Below are positions 34,682 to 43,187 of a stretch of DNA of 64,000 bases, piece by piece (the stretch's first letter is position 1; the number at the start of each line of letters is the position of its first letter). The notes below the pieces were generated by a model that saw only the letters and a list, made by a program, of their open reading frames with translations, made no database searches and was not told where the DNA came from. The translations under genes and the position numbers were made by a program. Source of the stretch: JACVRN01 sp036389255 (lineage in GTDB: Bacteria > Acidobacteriota > Blastocatellia > Pyrinomonadales > Pyrinomonadaceae); NCBI GenBank assembly GCA_036389255.1, contig DASVQI010000038.1, positions 1 to 64,000 of the forward strand, in the 5' to 3' direction.

Positions 34682-36130
34682 TTAAAGCCTGAGGCTTGAC
34701 GGGGGTGGCGAGGGCGGCCTCTTTTGCACCACGCCTTCTTCTCTAATGGCATTCTCTATGTCTTGTGGGCTCGCGGGGATAAAATCCGTAAAATTCTCTA
34801 CGCCGGTTTCCGTGACGGCCACCACGTCCTCCATACGCACATAAAGCTTCTCCTCCGGAACCCATAGCATGGGGTCAACGGAAAAGACCATCCCTACCTT
34901 CAGGGGGCCGTCCTTATAACTTCCGACGTCATGCACCGCCATTCCAACCGGATGCGAGAGGTGGCCTCTGAACTTCAGAGCCTCTCTGGCGGCGCGCTCG
35001 TACTGCGGCTGCGAGAACCTGTTCTTATTCAGATACTCTTCCATCTCGCGCGCGGCCTCGTCCATAATCTGCGCGGGCAGAGCGCCGGGGCGTATGCGCT
35101 TCAAGAGCGCGTTGCGGTAGGCGAGGATGAACTCGCATAGCTTGCGCTGGCCCTCTGTATAGCGGCCATTGACGGGCCACATCCTCGCAACGTCGCTCGT
35201 GTAGTACCGGTAGTCCGGCGCGTAGTCCATAAGCACCATGTCACCGTTCTTCAGCTCGCTCTCATTACGGAAGTAGTGGCCCATCCACGCGTTTGTTCCC
35301 CCGGCTGTGATGGATGAATACCCTTCCCTTCTGGCCCCGTTGATTTGAAAGACGTATCGGGCGGCGGCGTCTAATTGATACTCCATGACGCCCGGCTCAG
35401 TGCTGCGCATGGCCTCGACCAGGCCCAATCCGGCTAGCTGTGACGCCCGCCGAATCAACTCAATCTCCTTCGGGCTTTTGATTATTCGCATGCGGTCTAG
35501 CACGGGCGAGAGGTCGCGCACCTCGAATTGCGGGTAACGAGCCCGAATCAACTGCACGAACTGGCCCTCTCTGGACGGGCGACCGTCCCAGGGGTCTGAG
35601 ATAGTGCCCGCCATGCCGCCAAGCAACTCATCGCGGCTGTCAGCGCCGACTTCCGCAGGACTGAAGGGCGTATAGAGCGCAGGGGGCGGAGCCTTCACAA
35701 GAGTCCATATCCAGTCGCGTCCCATTAAATCTACAGCGAGCACGGCATCAACGCCGGTCAGCTTCTTTACAAGCTCTGCGTCCTCGACCGACAGAAGCTT
35801 TCCTTCATTTCTCTCTCTGGCCTCGTCCCGGTGCGGCAGATAAAGAGTCACCTTTCGCGTGCGCCCGTCTAGCAGCAGGTACGAATGTGGCGTCTCCAGA
35901 CCGCACAGGTAATAGAACTCGTTTGACTGGCGAAAGACCCTGAAGCCGTTGACGGAAGGAGCGCCCTGAACAATAGCCATCGAATTGCCTCCAATGGCAT
36001 CGAACACCTTCGCCCTTCTGGCCTTAAACTCTTCTATGCTGAAATCGGTCTGGTATAAAGAGGGGGATTGCGCCCGGCAGAGCACCGGGAAGGCGCACAC
36101 GAGTATCAATAAACAAGAGAGACGAATCAT
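34682..36130 (-). CDS. M24 family Xaa-Pro aminopeptidase, exported
   Basis: This 482-aa protein has a signal peptide (LSCLLILVCAFPVLCRA). A creatinase-like N domain (about 25-190) precedes a pita-bread catalytic domain (about 220-460). The metal ligands are D in LMDYAPDY, D in TSDVARMW, H in HLSHPVG and E in RMEDVVAV. The fifth ligand, normally Glu in an EPG motif, is Asp here (FSVDPML). The enzyme removes N-terminal residues before proline. It acts outside the cytoplasm, unlike E. coli PepP. It stands alone, and the C-terminal tail is proline-rich. Confidence 0.9.
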   Translation of the reverse strand: MIRLSCLLILVCAFPVLCRAQSPSLYQTDFSIEEFKARRAKVFDAIGGNSMAIVQGAPSVNGFRVFRQSNEFYYLCGLETPHSYLLLDGRTRKVTLYLPHRDEARERNEGKLLSVEDAELVKKLTGVDAVLAVDLMGRDWIWTLVKAPPPALYTPFSPAEVGADSRDELLGGMAGTISDPWDGRPSREGQFVQLIRARYPQFEVRDLSPVLDRMRIIKSPKEIELIRRASQLAGLGLVEAMRSTEPGVMEYQLDAAARYVFQINGARREGYSSITAGGTNAWMGHYFRNESELKNGDMVLMDYAPDYRYYTSDVARMWPVNGRYTEGQRKLCEFILAYRNALLKRIRPGALPAQIMDEAAREMEEYLNKNRFSQPQYERAAREALKFRGHLSHPVGMAVHDVGSYKDGPLKVGMVFSVDPMLWVPEEKLYVRMEDVVAVTETGVENFTDFIPASPQDIENAIREEGVVQKRPPSPPPSSLRL

Positions 36131-36224
36131 CGGCTGGCCACCTTATCTGCTGTTCTTTAATTCAAGATTGGAGCGCCGACAGTATACCCAAAAATCCCGG
36201 CCCTGCTGCAAAATTGTCTAAGGC

Positions 36225-36680
36225 TCAAAGCTCTCTTGTCATAAACACGCTGTTGGGGTCTTCTATGTAATCCGCAAACGGCCCGCAATATTTGAAGCCG
36301 AAATTGGCGTAGAGCCTGCGGGCGGGCTCGAAAGAATCCATCGAGCCCGTCTCCAAGCTCAATCGGCTGTAGCCGCGCCGTCCGGCTTCTTCGATGATGT
36401 GATTGAGCAGGCGGGCCGCAACGCCCTTTCTCAGATGCTGCGAGGAGGTGCGCATGGATTTGATTTCACCGTGTCTTGCGTCCAGTTCTTTGAGCGCGCC
36501 GCAGCCTAGCAGTTCGCCTTCTTCCCAAGCCGTCCAGAAGGTAACCCCCGGTCGGCGCAGTCCCTCTAGGTCAAGGGCATGAACGCTCTCGGGCGGCGAG
36601 TTCAGGTGCATGTGACGAAGGTGCTCATCCAGAAGCTGGCGAATCTCCCGGCCCTCAAGGTCGTCTATCTTTATCTCCAT
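36225..36680 (-). CDS. GNAT family N-acetyltransferase
   Basis: At 151 aa it is a single GNAT domain. The acetyl-CoA pyrophosphate loop is in HLRKGVAARLLNHII (about 84-98; Q/RxxGxA pattern), preceded by the strand GEIKSMRTS and followed by YSRLSLETGSMDSFEPARRLYANFGF, the typical motif B. It resembles the YjcF/PhnO-like subgroup with an Asp-rich N-terminal helix. The substrate is unknown. The ATG at 36680 has a weak ribosome site. It is not clearly in an operon. Confidence 0.9.
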   Translation of the reverse strand: MEIKIDDLEGREIRQLLDEHLRHMHLNSPPESVHALDLEGLRRPGVTFWTAWEEGELLGCGALKELDARHGEIKSMRTSSQHLRKGVAARLLNHIIEEAGRRGYSRLSLETGSMDSFEPARRLYANFGFKYCGPFADYIEDPNSVFMTREL

Positions 36681-36723
36681 AGGCTTGAATAATCGGCGGG
36701 GCTTAGGGCGGGCTGAATTTATG

Positions 36724-36777
36724 ACGGCGAAGCAGATGGGCTCAACCGGGCTTTGTAGCTCCCGCCTGCTTCGCCGT
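36724..36777 (-). terminator. Hairpin downstream of the amidase gene
   Basis: ACGGCGAAGCAG (36724-36735) pairs perfectly with CTGCTTCGCCGT (36766-36777), with further pairing inside the loop. It begins 13 bases after the amidase stop (minus strand). No T tract follows. Confidence 0.5.
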
Positions 36778-36790
36778 GAAGTACCTGCTT

Positions 36791-37390
36791 TTACAGGCTC
36801 TTGAACTTCTTCATACGCTCGTCAAAGTGAACCTGAACGCGGTCTAGGAAATGATCCCAAGGATAGCCCGGCCCGGGGTCTGTGTGCCCGTTGTTGGGCT
36901 TGAAGACGGCGGTCGCCTGTAAGTGCCCTATAATCCCCCTCTCCCCGTCTTTCAGCTCGGCATTAGAGAGATGCTTAATCGGAATGTTGTACTTCATGCA
37001 ATACTGTGCGGCCACGTTTGCAGCCAAGTTTAGCATCAGGATGCCGAAGGGGTCTAACCACTCGGCCCTTTTCTGTCTGGCAAAGCCCGCCTGCTCTATG
37101 TGTATTCCGTCGTTATTTACTCCGGGCGCGGCGAAGGCCACGTTATTATCCATGACGCACTGAATAATACTGTCGCTATCAACGCAGATGTGTGCTGATG
37201 CCTTGACGGGACGCCCTTTCGCGTCCTTTGGGCTCTGGAAGAATCTGGCCACGTTCTCGGCGGTGTCCCCCTTTTCGGGAGCCTCCATGGAGTGCATCAC
37301 GACGAGCCTGACATTCCGTTTTCCCGTAACCTCCCGGAAGAACTTCGCTCTGACTACCGGGAAATGATCTGTTTCAAATTTGAAATCCAT
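36791..37390 (-). CDS. N-acetylmuramoyl-L-alanine amidase (Amidase_2/PGRP fold)
   Basis: About 199 aa. The type 2 amidase fold shows a zinc histidine in VVMHSMEAP (about 30), AHICVDSDSIIQCVMDN, HIEQAGFARQKR and the distal NGHTDPGPGYPW motif that supplies the last ligand. The enzyme cleaves the MurNAc-L-Ala bond. The ATG at 37390 was chosen because GAAGGAGA lies eight bases upstream; an in-frame ATG at 37450 lacks this. No signal peptide is present, so it resembles an endolysin or a cytoplasmic recycling amidase, yet no phage genes are near. Confidence 0.88.
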   Translation of the reverse strand: MDFKFETDHFPVVRAKFFREVTGKRNVRLVVMHSMEAPEKGDTAENVARFFQSPKDAKGRPVKASAHICVDSDSIIQCVMDNNVAFAAPGVNNDGIHIEQAGFARQKRAEWLDPFGILMLNLAANVAAQYCMKYNIPIKHLSNAELKDGERGIIGHLQATAVFKPNNGHTDPGPGYPWDHFLDRVQVHFDERMKKFKSL

Positions 37391-37738
37391 CTTTGAACTC
37401 TCCTTCAGCGAGGTAGTTGAACGTGAGGCCGACAAGGGTAAGACTCTCATCAGCAGTAAGGGCTCGTGAGAACTGCGCGTAAAATATCGGTTAAAAACTG
37501 CCCTGCCAGAAGTCTGTACGAGTCAATTCCAAACCCGAGAGGCGCAGTTCTCCAGCTAGCCTGTTATAGATAAGTGGCCGGCTTATTATCCTCTAAATGT
37601 ATATGTCGCTTTAGGGCGAAAGCTTTCACAGGCTGGCAGAAATGGAAGACCGCTAAAGCAGATTGAGCGAGTGGAAATACCTTCTCTATTTTCACTCGCT
37701 CAATCTGCTTTAGCGGTCTGGCTCTTTCTCTCTTCGCC
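37391..37738. other. Intergenic region with long palindrome
   Basis: These 348 bases hold no gene. The only clear structure is the long inverted repeat at 37647-37719, listed separately. The rest is unremarkable. Confidence 0.5.
37647..37719. repeat. Long near-perfect palindrome
   Basis: The arms 37647-37679 and 37687-37719 are reverse complements over 33 bases with a single mismatch; the first 27 (starting AGACCGCTAAAGCAGATTGA) are perfect. The loop is seven bases. It lies 20 bases after the stop of the lipoprotein gene (minus strand). There is no T tract in either direction. It might be a terminator or a MITE-like remnant. Confidence 0.8.
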
Positions 37739-38224
37739 CTATTTGAAGCTGAAGCCTGTGACTTCCATCCTGATGTTGGCGCGGGTAGCGTTCTTGCTTA
37801 TGCCTTCCAGAAGGGCTTGCGCCTTCATGGTCTGATTGTTATCAAGCTCCGGCTTTTGATTGGGAATGACTATCAGCGTGCGCTCCTTCACGGGCTTGCC
37901 GTCAAGGTCAACGACAGCCACGCGAATCTCCAGCCCGTTCAGCGTGCGGCCTGTGAAGTTGCGCACGGTGCCGAAGAGAGTCATCACTATGTCGCCCACG
38001 GCCCGCACGGATTCCGTAGCTTCGACGTCATCAATCTTGATGAGCGGCTGGAATTTTTCATAATCGGCCGAGCCCGCGCGTATCAGTTGCGGGAGATTGC
38101 TTTGCTGTGTTCCGCCGCCGCAGCCCGACAGGAAGATTATCGAGATGCACACGAAAGCAGCCGCCACACGAGATGCTTTCCCTGATTCCTTTTGATTGCT
38201 CTTGATAAGAAACATAACTCTCAT
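37739..38224 (-). CDS. Putative lipoprotein
   Basis: This 161-aa protein has a long N region, a hydrophobic stretch (VAAAFVCISIIFLSGC) and a good lipobox LSGC followed by GGG. The mature domain (about 55-160) has strands such as ESVRAVGDIVMTLFGTVRNF, GLEIRVAVVDLDGKPVKERT and IRMEVTGFSFK, resembling FxLYD-like beta-sandwich proteins. It is probably anchored in the envelope. The function is unknown. The first ATG (38224) and another at 38212 are both possible. Confidence 0.78.
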   Translation of the reverse strand: MRVMFLIKSNQKESGKASRVAAAFVCISIIFLSGCGGGTQQSNLPQLIRAGSADYEKFQPLIKIDDVEATESVRAVGDIVMTLFGTVRNFTGRTLNGLEIRVAVVDLDGKPVKERTLIVIPNQKPELDNNQTMKAQALLEGISKNATRANIRMEVTGFSFK

Positions 38225-38285
38225 CCCGGAGTAAAAAAAATCCTGCGAGTTTTAGAACCCGGCCGCTCCCTCTTTGTTCCGCGCT

Positions 38286-38849
38286 TCACCTTGAGGCTCC
38301 GGCCTTGTTCGTCGCGTGACGCCTGTAATAGTCGTTTATGTAATCCTTCATCCCGACTACCCAGAAGCCCATGCCGTAGCGCTTGGCCTCCGCCTTCGCC
38401 TGCTCGCACGACCACCCGTCGTGTTCGATTCTATAGACGGCTATCACCGTGCCCGTGCGGTCTGAGCCGCGCTTGCAATGAATGAAGATAGGCTGATTCT
38501 CGGGCGCGTTGATGATGGAAAGTAAGCGATTCATCTGTTCATCGCTCGGCCTGCCGAACAGGTTGTTGAGCGGCACGTTGAAATAACGCATGCCCAGCGC
38601 CCGCACTTCCTTCTCTTCGGCATCTTCGCGCTTGTCGTCGTCACGCAGGTTGATGACGGTCTTGATGCCTATGGCAGCCAGCCGCTCGAACCCATTATCC
38701 TTGGGCTGGCCGCCGCGATAAAGTATCGCGTTGATGCGATGAAAATTGGGAAGCTCTTTGTACTTAGCCTCATCCTGCGCGCAGGCTGCGGAAACCCAGA
38801 TGAGAACGGCGAGACAAGTCGAGGCGATTCTCACACTCCTGAACATCAT
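38286..38849 (-). CDS. Exported tyrosine/dual-specificity phosphatase
   Basis: This 187-aa protein has a signal peptide (VRIASTCLAVLIWVSAACA). The Cys-phosphatase signature HCKRGSDRTG has nucleophile C125 and R131. The N-terminal motifs LYRGGQPKDNGFERLAAIG and VINLRDDD are typical of the DSP family near bacterial Siw14/cysteine phosphatases. The general acid is not obvious. It should act on phosphorylated substrates in the periplasm, possibly inositol phosphates or exopolysaccharide regulators (inference). It is 72 bases from the sensor-kinase gene on the same strand. Confidence 0.88.
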   Translation of the reverse strand: MMFRSVRIASTCLAVLIWVSAACAQDEAKYKELPNFHRINAILYRGGQPKDNGFERLAAIGIKTVINLRDDDKREDAEEKEVRALGMRYFNVPLNNLFGRPSDEQMNRLLSIINAPENQPIFIHCKRGSDRTGTVIAVYRIEHDGWSCEQAKAEAKRYGMGFWVVGMKDYINDYYRRHATNKAGASR

Positions 38850-38919
38850 CTCTTTTTTCCTTTCTTGGAAAAACGAGCGAAACGGGTCAAGGGGGTTTTC
38901 GGTTGCGTCCTAGTTTTAA

Positions 38920-41301
38920 TCAAAGCGCGCGGGAGCGCAAGTCTGTGGGGCTGAAAGTCGCAGGAACTTCCTTTTCCACGAGCGAGCCCGTGCCCGTGCG
39001 CTGGCGCACAGTGCGCGGCCAGGTGATGCGGAAATGGCTCCCCTCGGAGGGTCGGCTTTCTACGCTGATTTCGCCTTCCATCAGCTCTACAATCTTGCGC
39101 GTGATGGCAAGCCCCAGCCCCGTGCCGCCGTATGAGCGCGCGAGGCGGTCGTCTACCTGTCTGAACTCGTCGAAGATGTAGGCGAGGGCGTCGCGCGAGA
39201 TGCCAATGCCCGTATCGCTCACCTCCAGACACCAGCGCTCGGCGTCGAGCGGCTTGCAGGCAATCGTCACAGTGCCTGAGGAGGTGAACTTGATGGCGTT
39301 GCCTAAAAGGTTCGAGAGAACCTGCGAGAGCTTGTACCTGTCCATCAGGACTGGCCCAAGCTCAGGCGACACCTCCGTCTTCAAGCTTATCTTCTTGCTC
39401 TGAATCTCTGTGCCGTAGTCGTCAATTATCTCTTTGACCAAATCCGCGACTTCGAACTTTTCCAGATGAAGCGCGGAGCGACCGGCTTCGAGGCGCGAAT
39501 AATCGAGCAGGTCGTTGACAAGCTCAAGCAGCGAGCGAGCGTTGCGCTCCATGCGCATGACCGCTTCCGATTGCAATGGCGCGAGCGGCAGTTGCGGGTC
39601 ACGCTGTAGAAGCTGGCTAAGTCCTATGATGACGTTCAGAGGCGTCCGCAGCTCGTGCGTAACGTTCGAGACGAAGGCGGACTTCAGCCGGTCGTGCTCG
39701 CGCAAGCGGTCGTAAGCAGCGACCAGTTCGTCGTGCTGGTGTACCTCTTCCGTCGTGTCACGGAAGACCGCCACTGCACCGACCGGCTCGCCCTGCTCGT
39801 CCGTGAGCGGCGTGGCAGAGATTGCTATGACGCGCATCTCGCCGTCGGGCCGCACGACGCGCACCGGCTCGCCCGAGATGCTTTCGCGCAGGCGCAGCGA
39901 GCGATAAAGCGGCGAAGCCACAAGCGGCAGCGCATCGCCTTCAAGATTCCTGAGCGCGAAGTCTTCTATCAGCGCTTCGGCTCCGTCGCGGAACTCGCTT
40001 CGCTGTCTTCCCATTATCTCTGCGGCCGCAGGGTTGACCTTGTAGCGCCCGTGACGGTCTATGATGATGACGCCCTCGTTCATCTGGCTGATGACGCTCT
40101 CAAGCTCAGCCGCGCGCTCACGCTCGGCAGCGAAAGCCGAAGTAGCAAGGCGCTCAGCACGGACGCGTTTTGAGACTTCCGAGAGGATTAGAATCAGGTC
40201 GCCGCGACCTGCGGAGCGCTCGGTTGTGGGCCAGATGGTTATGTCCCAGAAGTTAGGCTCAAAGCGAGCTTGCGCCTCAGCATCGGTGCTGCGCGGCACG
40301 AGGCTGAGAGGCAGGCCGTACGTGACGAAGGGCTTGCGAGTGCGGCGCACATCCTCTACCACGTCGCTCAGGACGGCGAGCCCTGCGGCCGCTTCGTAGA
40401 GCCCGCGCCCCGTCAAATCCTCCGCCTCTCTTCCGAGCGCGCGCGCGAACATGGGATTGGTCTTCCTGACAATCAGGCTTTTATCCAGAACGAGCACGCC
40501 GAGCGGCAGCCCATCCATAACCTCTTCTATGAAGGCGCTCTGGGTTTGCAGCTCGTTGAACTTAGTCTCAAGGTGCTGGGCCATGGCGTTGAAGCCTTCG
40601 GCCAGCGTGCCGACTTCATCCCTTGTCTCAACCGGCACACGCTCATGCAGGTTTCCTTCGCCCAGAGTCGAGGCGGACGTGGCCAGTTGTCGCAGGGGCT
40701 TGGTGAAGCGGCCCACGGCCCACACGCCCAGCAGGATTGAGGCCAGCAGCGCTACGGCCCAAGTCACAGTGAGCTTGATGGCGGAGCGGCCCGTCAAAGT
40801 ATTCTCGGCCAGAGGCACGCCTACGGCGACAGTCCAGCCGTGCGGCTCTGCGCGGCTGGTCATGGTCATGCGCTCGGTGCCGTCCGTCCACTTCCAGCGC
40901 CCCGGCGACTGCGGCAAATCCAGAAGATTGATGCTCGTTCCCGGCGTGGCCGGATTAGGAACAATGCGGCCGTTCCTGTCAAAGACGTATATGAGAGTGC
41001 CCGCGTCCGGCGACAATCTCTGATGAAAGCGGCGATAAAGGTCGTCTGTCTCGACAGCCGACAGCGATTCCGGGCGATTGACTACGGCTTGATGAGTTTC
41101 GAGCCACGATGCGAGTATGCCGCGCGCCGCAGTGGCCTCTATGCGAGCGATGGTGGCGTCCTGCTCCTGCATGCTGCTGCGGTAGCTGTTGAGCTGCATG
41201 AGGCTCATGATAAGAAGCGGCAGAGACAGAACCGCCAGCATCACCAGTAGCCTGATGCGCACGCTTTGCAGTAGCGGTATTGTTCTCTTCAGCCTTATCA
41301 T
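38920..41301 (-). CDS. Membrane sensor histidine kinase (Cache-HAMP-PAS-PAS-HisKA-HATPase)
   Basis: About 793 aa. Transmembrane helix 1 (LLVMLAVLSLPLLIMSLMQL) precedes a periplasmic Cache-like domain (about 40-175). After helix 2 comes HAMP (about 200-255), then two PAS domains (about 265-390 and 410-540). HisKA has H in VTHELRTPLN (about 570), and HATPase_c has the N box LLGNAIKFT, DTGIGIS and GGTGLGLAI. It autophosphorylates but has no receiver. The ATG at 41301 begins six bases after the RsbRD-like gene. The neighbouring receiver gene (41855) is the likely partner. Confidence 0.93.
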   Translation of the reverse strand: MIRLKRTIPLLQSVRIRLLVMLAVLSLPLLIMSLMQLNSYRSSMQEQDATIARIEATAARGILASWLETHQAVVNRPESLSAVETDDLYRRFHQRLSPDAGTLIYVFDRNGRIVPNPATPGTSINLLDLPQSPGRWKWTDGTERMTMTSRAEPHGWTVAVGVPLAENTLTGRSAIKLTVTWAVALLASILLGVWAVGRFTKPLRQLATSASTLGEGNLHERVPVETRDEVGTLAEGFNAMAQHLETKFNELQTQSAFIEEVMDGLPLGVLVLDKSLIVRKTNPMFARALGREAEDLTGRGLYEAAAGLAVLSDVVEDVRRTRKPFVTYGLPLSLVPRSTDAEAQARFEPNFWDITIWPTTERSAGRGDLILILSEVSKRVRAERLATSAFAAERERAAELESVISQMNEGVIIIDRHGRYKVNPAAAEIMGRQRSEFRDGAEALIEDFALRNLEGDALPLVASPLYRSLRLRESISGEPVRVVRPDGEMRVIAISATPLTDEQGEPVGAVAVFRDTTEEVHQHDELVAAYDRLREHDRLKSAFVSNVTHELRTPLNVIIGLSQLLQRDPQLPLAPLQSEAVMRMERNARSLLELVNDLLDYSRLEAGRSALHLEKFEVADLVKEIIDDYGTEIQSKKISLKTEVSPELGPVLMDRYKLSQVLSNLLGNAIKFTSSGTVTIACKPLDAERWCLEVSDTGIGISRDALAYIFDEFRQVDDRLARSYGGTGLGLAITRKIVELMEGEISVESRPSEGSHFRITWPRTVRQRTGTGSLVEKEVPATFSPTDLRSRAL

Positions 41302-41306
41302 TTTCT

Positions 41307-41858
41307 TCAGTCGCCGGAGAACGGCCTGTCCGTGCGACGCCTGCGCGGAGGCGGCCACACGGAGCTTCGTGTCTCCACAGGAGGCCGCAGGGATGCCGCG
41401 TAAATCAACACGGTTTGCACCAGCATCTCATCTACAAAACGGCCCACTCTACGCAGCGCGCCGCGCAGGTGCCTGCAATCCTCTTCCGTGACCGCAAATG
41501 CTTCACGCCACAGGAAATCCTCTATAACCTGTCGAAAAAGTATCAACTCACGTGCCACTTCATCTATGAGAGCCCCCTGATAGAAGCGCACCTGTGCGAA
41601 GGAGCGAAGCCTACGGACTGTATCCAGAATCCCGCGCTCGTCCGAAGCCCCGTCAATCAGGCGCGAAAGCTCTCTGAGCATGTCCGGCAGGTGGTCTACA
41701 AGCTGCTCGTAGGAGAGCAGAGTTCCGAGGCCGGTGCGGCGTTCCGCGTAGATGTGGTCGGCCCACGCGCGTACTAAAGCGTCCTCATGTGTTCTAATCA
41801 GTGTCTCGAATCGCTCAGGCATGGGAGGTAATGGGTCTGGGCCGCAAGCTCCGGTCAA
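41307..41858 (-). CDS. RsbRD-like helical domain protein
   Basis: At 183 aa (or 171 from an ATG at 41822) it is all helical: RFETLIRTHEDALVRAWADHIY, SYEQLVDHLPDMLRELSRLI and FRQVIEDFLW fit the RsbRD N-terminal domain found in RsbT co-antagonists and at the front of histidine kinases. No catalytic site is seen. It lies between the receiver (overlap at 41855-41858) and the kinase (5-base gap), so it is part of one operon. It may be a detached sensor domain of the kinase. The start is TTG at 41858, and the C terminus is Arg/Pro-rich. Confidence 0.75.
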   Translation of the reverse strand: MTGACGPDPLPPMPERFETLIRTHEDALVRAWADHIYAERRTGLGTLLSYEQLVDHLPDMLRELSRLIDGASDERGILDTVRRLRSFAQVRFYQGALIDEVARELILFRQVIEDFLWREAFAVTEEDCRHLRGALRRVGRFVDEMLVQTVLIYAASLRPPVETRSSVWPPPRRRRTDRPFSGD

Positions 41859-42259
41859 GCTGCGGGGTGGTCATCGCCGTCCGGCGGCAGCAATCGTTTC
41901 AGTAGCTGCTCCAGTTGCTCAAAATCAATAGGCTTGGTGACGTAATCGTTGCAGCCTGCGGCGAGCGCGTCCGCGTGGAAATCGGAGGTGTCGTGAGCGG
42001 AGACGGCAATGATAGGGATGCGTTTTAGTCCCTCGTTCTGTCTTATGCGGCGCGTGGCTGCGAGGCCGTCCAGAAGCGGCAGGCTCAAATCCATCAGAAT
42101 CAGATGAGGCTGCTCCTTGTTGGCTATCTCAATGGCCTGTTCGCCGTTGACGGCCTCGACCACCCTGTAACCGCTCATCTCTAATAAACGTCGCATCATG
42201 AAGCGGTTATCTTCGAAATCCTCAACCACCATGACAGTTCTCTGACGATTATTGCTCAT
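41855..42259 (-). CDS. Single-domain response regulator (DivK/CheY-like)
   Basis: This 134-aa receiver has acidic residues ED-F-ED at 12-16, phospho-acceptor D57 in LILMDLSLPLLDG, T/S in VSAHD and K in VTKPID. The PxIxxSAHD pattern and the tail match DivK/PAS-hybrid-like receivers. It is first in the operon receiver - RsbRD-like - kinase. There is no output domain, so it must pass phosphate or bind a partner. The divergent ChpT-like protein (42452) is a candidate phosphotransfer partner. Confidence 0.92.
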   Translation of the reverse strand: MSNNRQRTVMVVEDFEDNRFMMRRLLEMSGYRVVEAVNGEQAIEIANKEQPHLILMDLSLPLLDGLAATRRIRQNEGLKRIPIIAVSAHDTSDFHADALAAGCNDYVTKPIDFEQLEQLLKRLLPPDGDDHPAA

Positions 42260-42451
42260 TTACCGAGTTCCCGAATCCCAAGCCCAGACCAACCTTATTA
42301 CTGCATGACTAGCATACGTTGAGTTTTTTTGTTAAGATGCCGCATCGAAACATGACACACAAACGCATGCTCTTTGGGTCTATTTCGTACACGAAAGGTA
42401 GCCTGCACAGCAGTCATCTTCCGTGCCATTAAGACCCTAAGCTGAAGGTAC

Positions 42452-43111
42452 GTGACCAATATGAAGCCGTTAAAATCGGAGGTAACAGACTCAAACACTC
42501 TGGAAGAGCTTGGGCGTGCCTCCGTACAAATCGTTCACGACCTGAAAAACCAGCTAAATGGTCTCAAACTCTATGCCACATTCCTTCGCAAGCGGATGGA
42601 GAAGGCTGAGCGGCCCGAGGACGAGCGCGAGACGGTCGTGAAGCTGATTCAGGGATTGGAGCGCGCGGCTCTGGACATGACGACGCTTGTAAGGCTGGGC
42701 CGCCCCGTGGAGCTTCGCCGCCAGCCGAACGTGAATCTGTCCGCTCTACTGGCTGAAGCCTCTAACGGCACGGGAGTATCGAGTGACGTTGAAGAATCGT
42801 TCAGAGGCGAGTTCGATGTGACGGCGCTCTCGGAGGCATTCAAAGCCATATACACGGGCGCGCAGGCTCTCTCCCCGAACAAAGAGGAGGCCGAGCCTCT
42901 CGCTGTCTCTATCAAGCGAGTCGAATCGGAAGCCATGCCGCAGGCTCTGATTGAATGGCGCGGCCTTAAGACGGCTACAGACCCATTTCATACTTACGCG
43001 GGCAGCGACGCGCTGCGCATGTCGCTCGCAGCAAAAATCATAGAGGCGCACGGCGGAGAGGCTCGCTACGAAGCGAACACTCTGAGCGTTCGCCTACCGA
43101 TTGAAAATTGA
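42452..43111 (+). CDS. Degenerate histidine kinase / phosphotransferase (ChpT-like layout)
   Basis: This 219-aa soluble protein starts with a DHp-type helix carrying H in IVHDLKNQLNGLKLYATFLR (about residue 30). The second half resembles the end of HATPase_c: AAKIIEAHGGEARYEANTLSVRLP. The ATP-binding N, G1 and G2 boxes (DxGxG, GLGL) are missing. It may therefore be a histidine phosphotransfer protein like ChpT or Spo0B rather than a kinase. The start is GTG 42452 or ATG 42461. Its stop is supplied by the repeat hairpin, and the sigma-54 regulator follows in the same direction. Confidence 0.75.
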   Translation: MTNMKPLKSEVTDSNTLEELGRASVQIVHDLKNQLNGLKLYATFLRKRMEKAERPEDERETVVKLIQGLERAALDMTTLVRLGRPVELRRQPNVNLSALLAEASNGTGVSSDVEESFRGEFDVTALSEAFKAIYTGAQALSPNKEEAEPLAVSIKRVESEAMPQALIEWRGLKTATDPFHTYAGSDALRMSLAAKIIEAHGGEARYEANTLSVRLPIEN

Positions 43112-43171
43112 TTCATTGATTATTTTTTTATTGAATCAATGAACCGATGGCCCAATGAATCAATCTCTTTA
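43104..43171. repeat. Octamer-repeat hairpin (ATTGATTC type), second copy
   Basis: The left arm reads ATTGATTC, ATTGATT before a TTTTTTT loop. The right arm reads ATTGAATC, AATGAACC, GATGGCCC, AATGAATC, AATCTCTTT. The period is eight bases. The TGA stop of the ChpT-like gene (43109-43111) lies in the first unit. The unit resembles those at 33379 and 62844. Confidence 0.75.
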
Positions 43172-43187
43172 ATGGAGCATATTCAAG

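Noticed and set aside
36791..37390. Prophage remnant around the amidase
   Set aside because: The amidase lacks a signal peptide as endolysins do, but no holin, tail, integrase or other phage gene is near.
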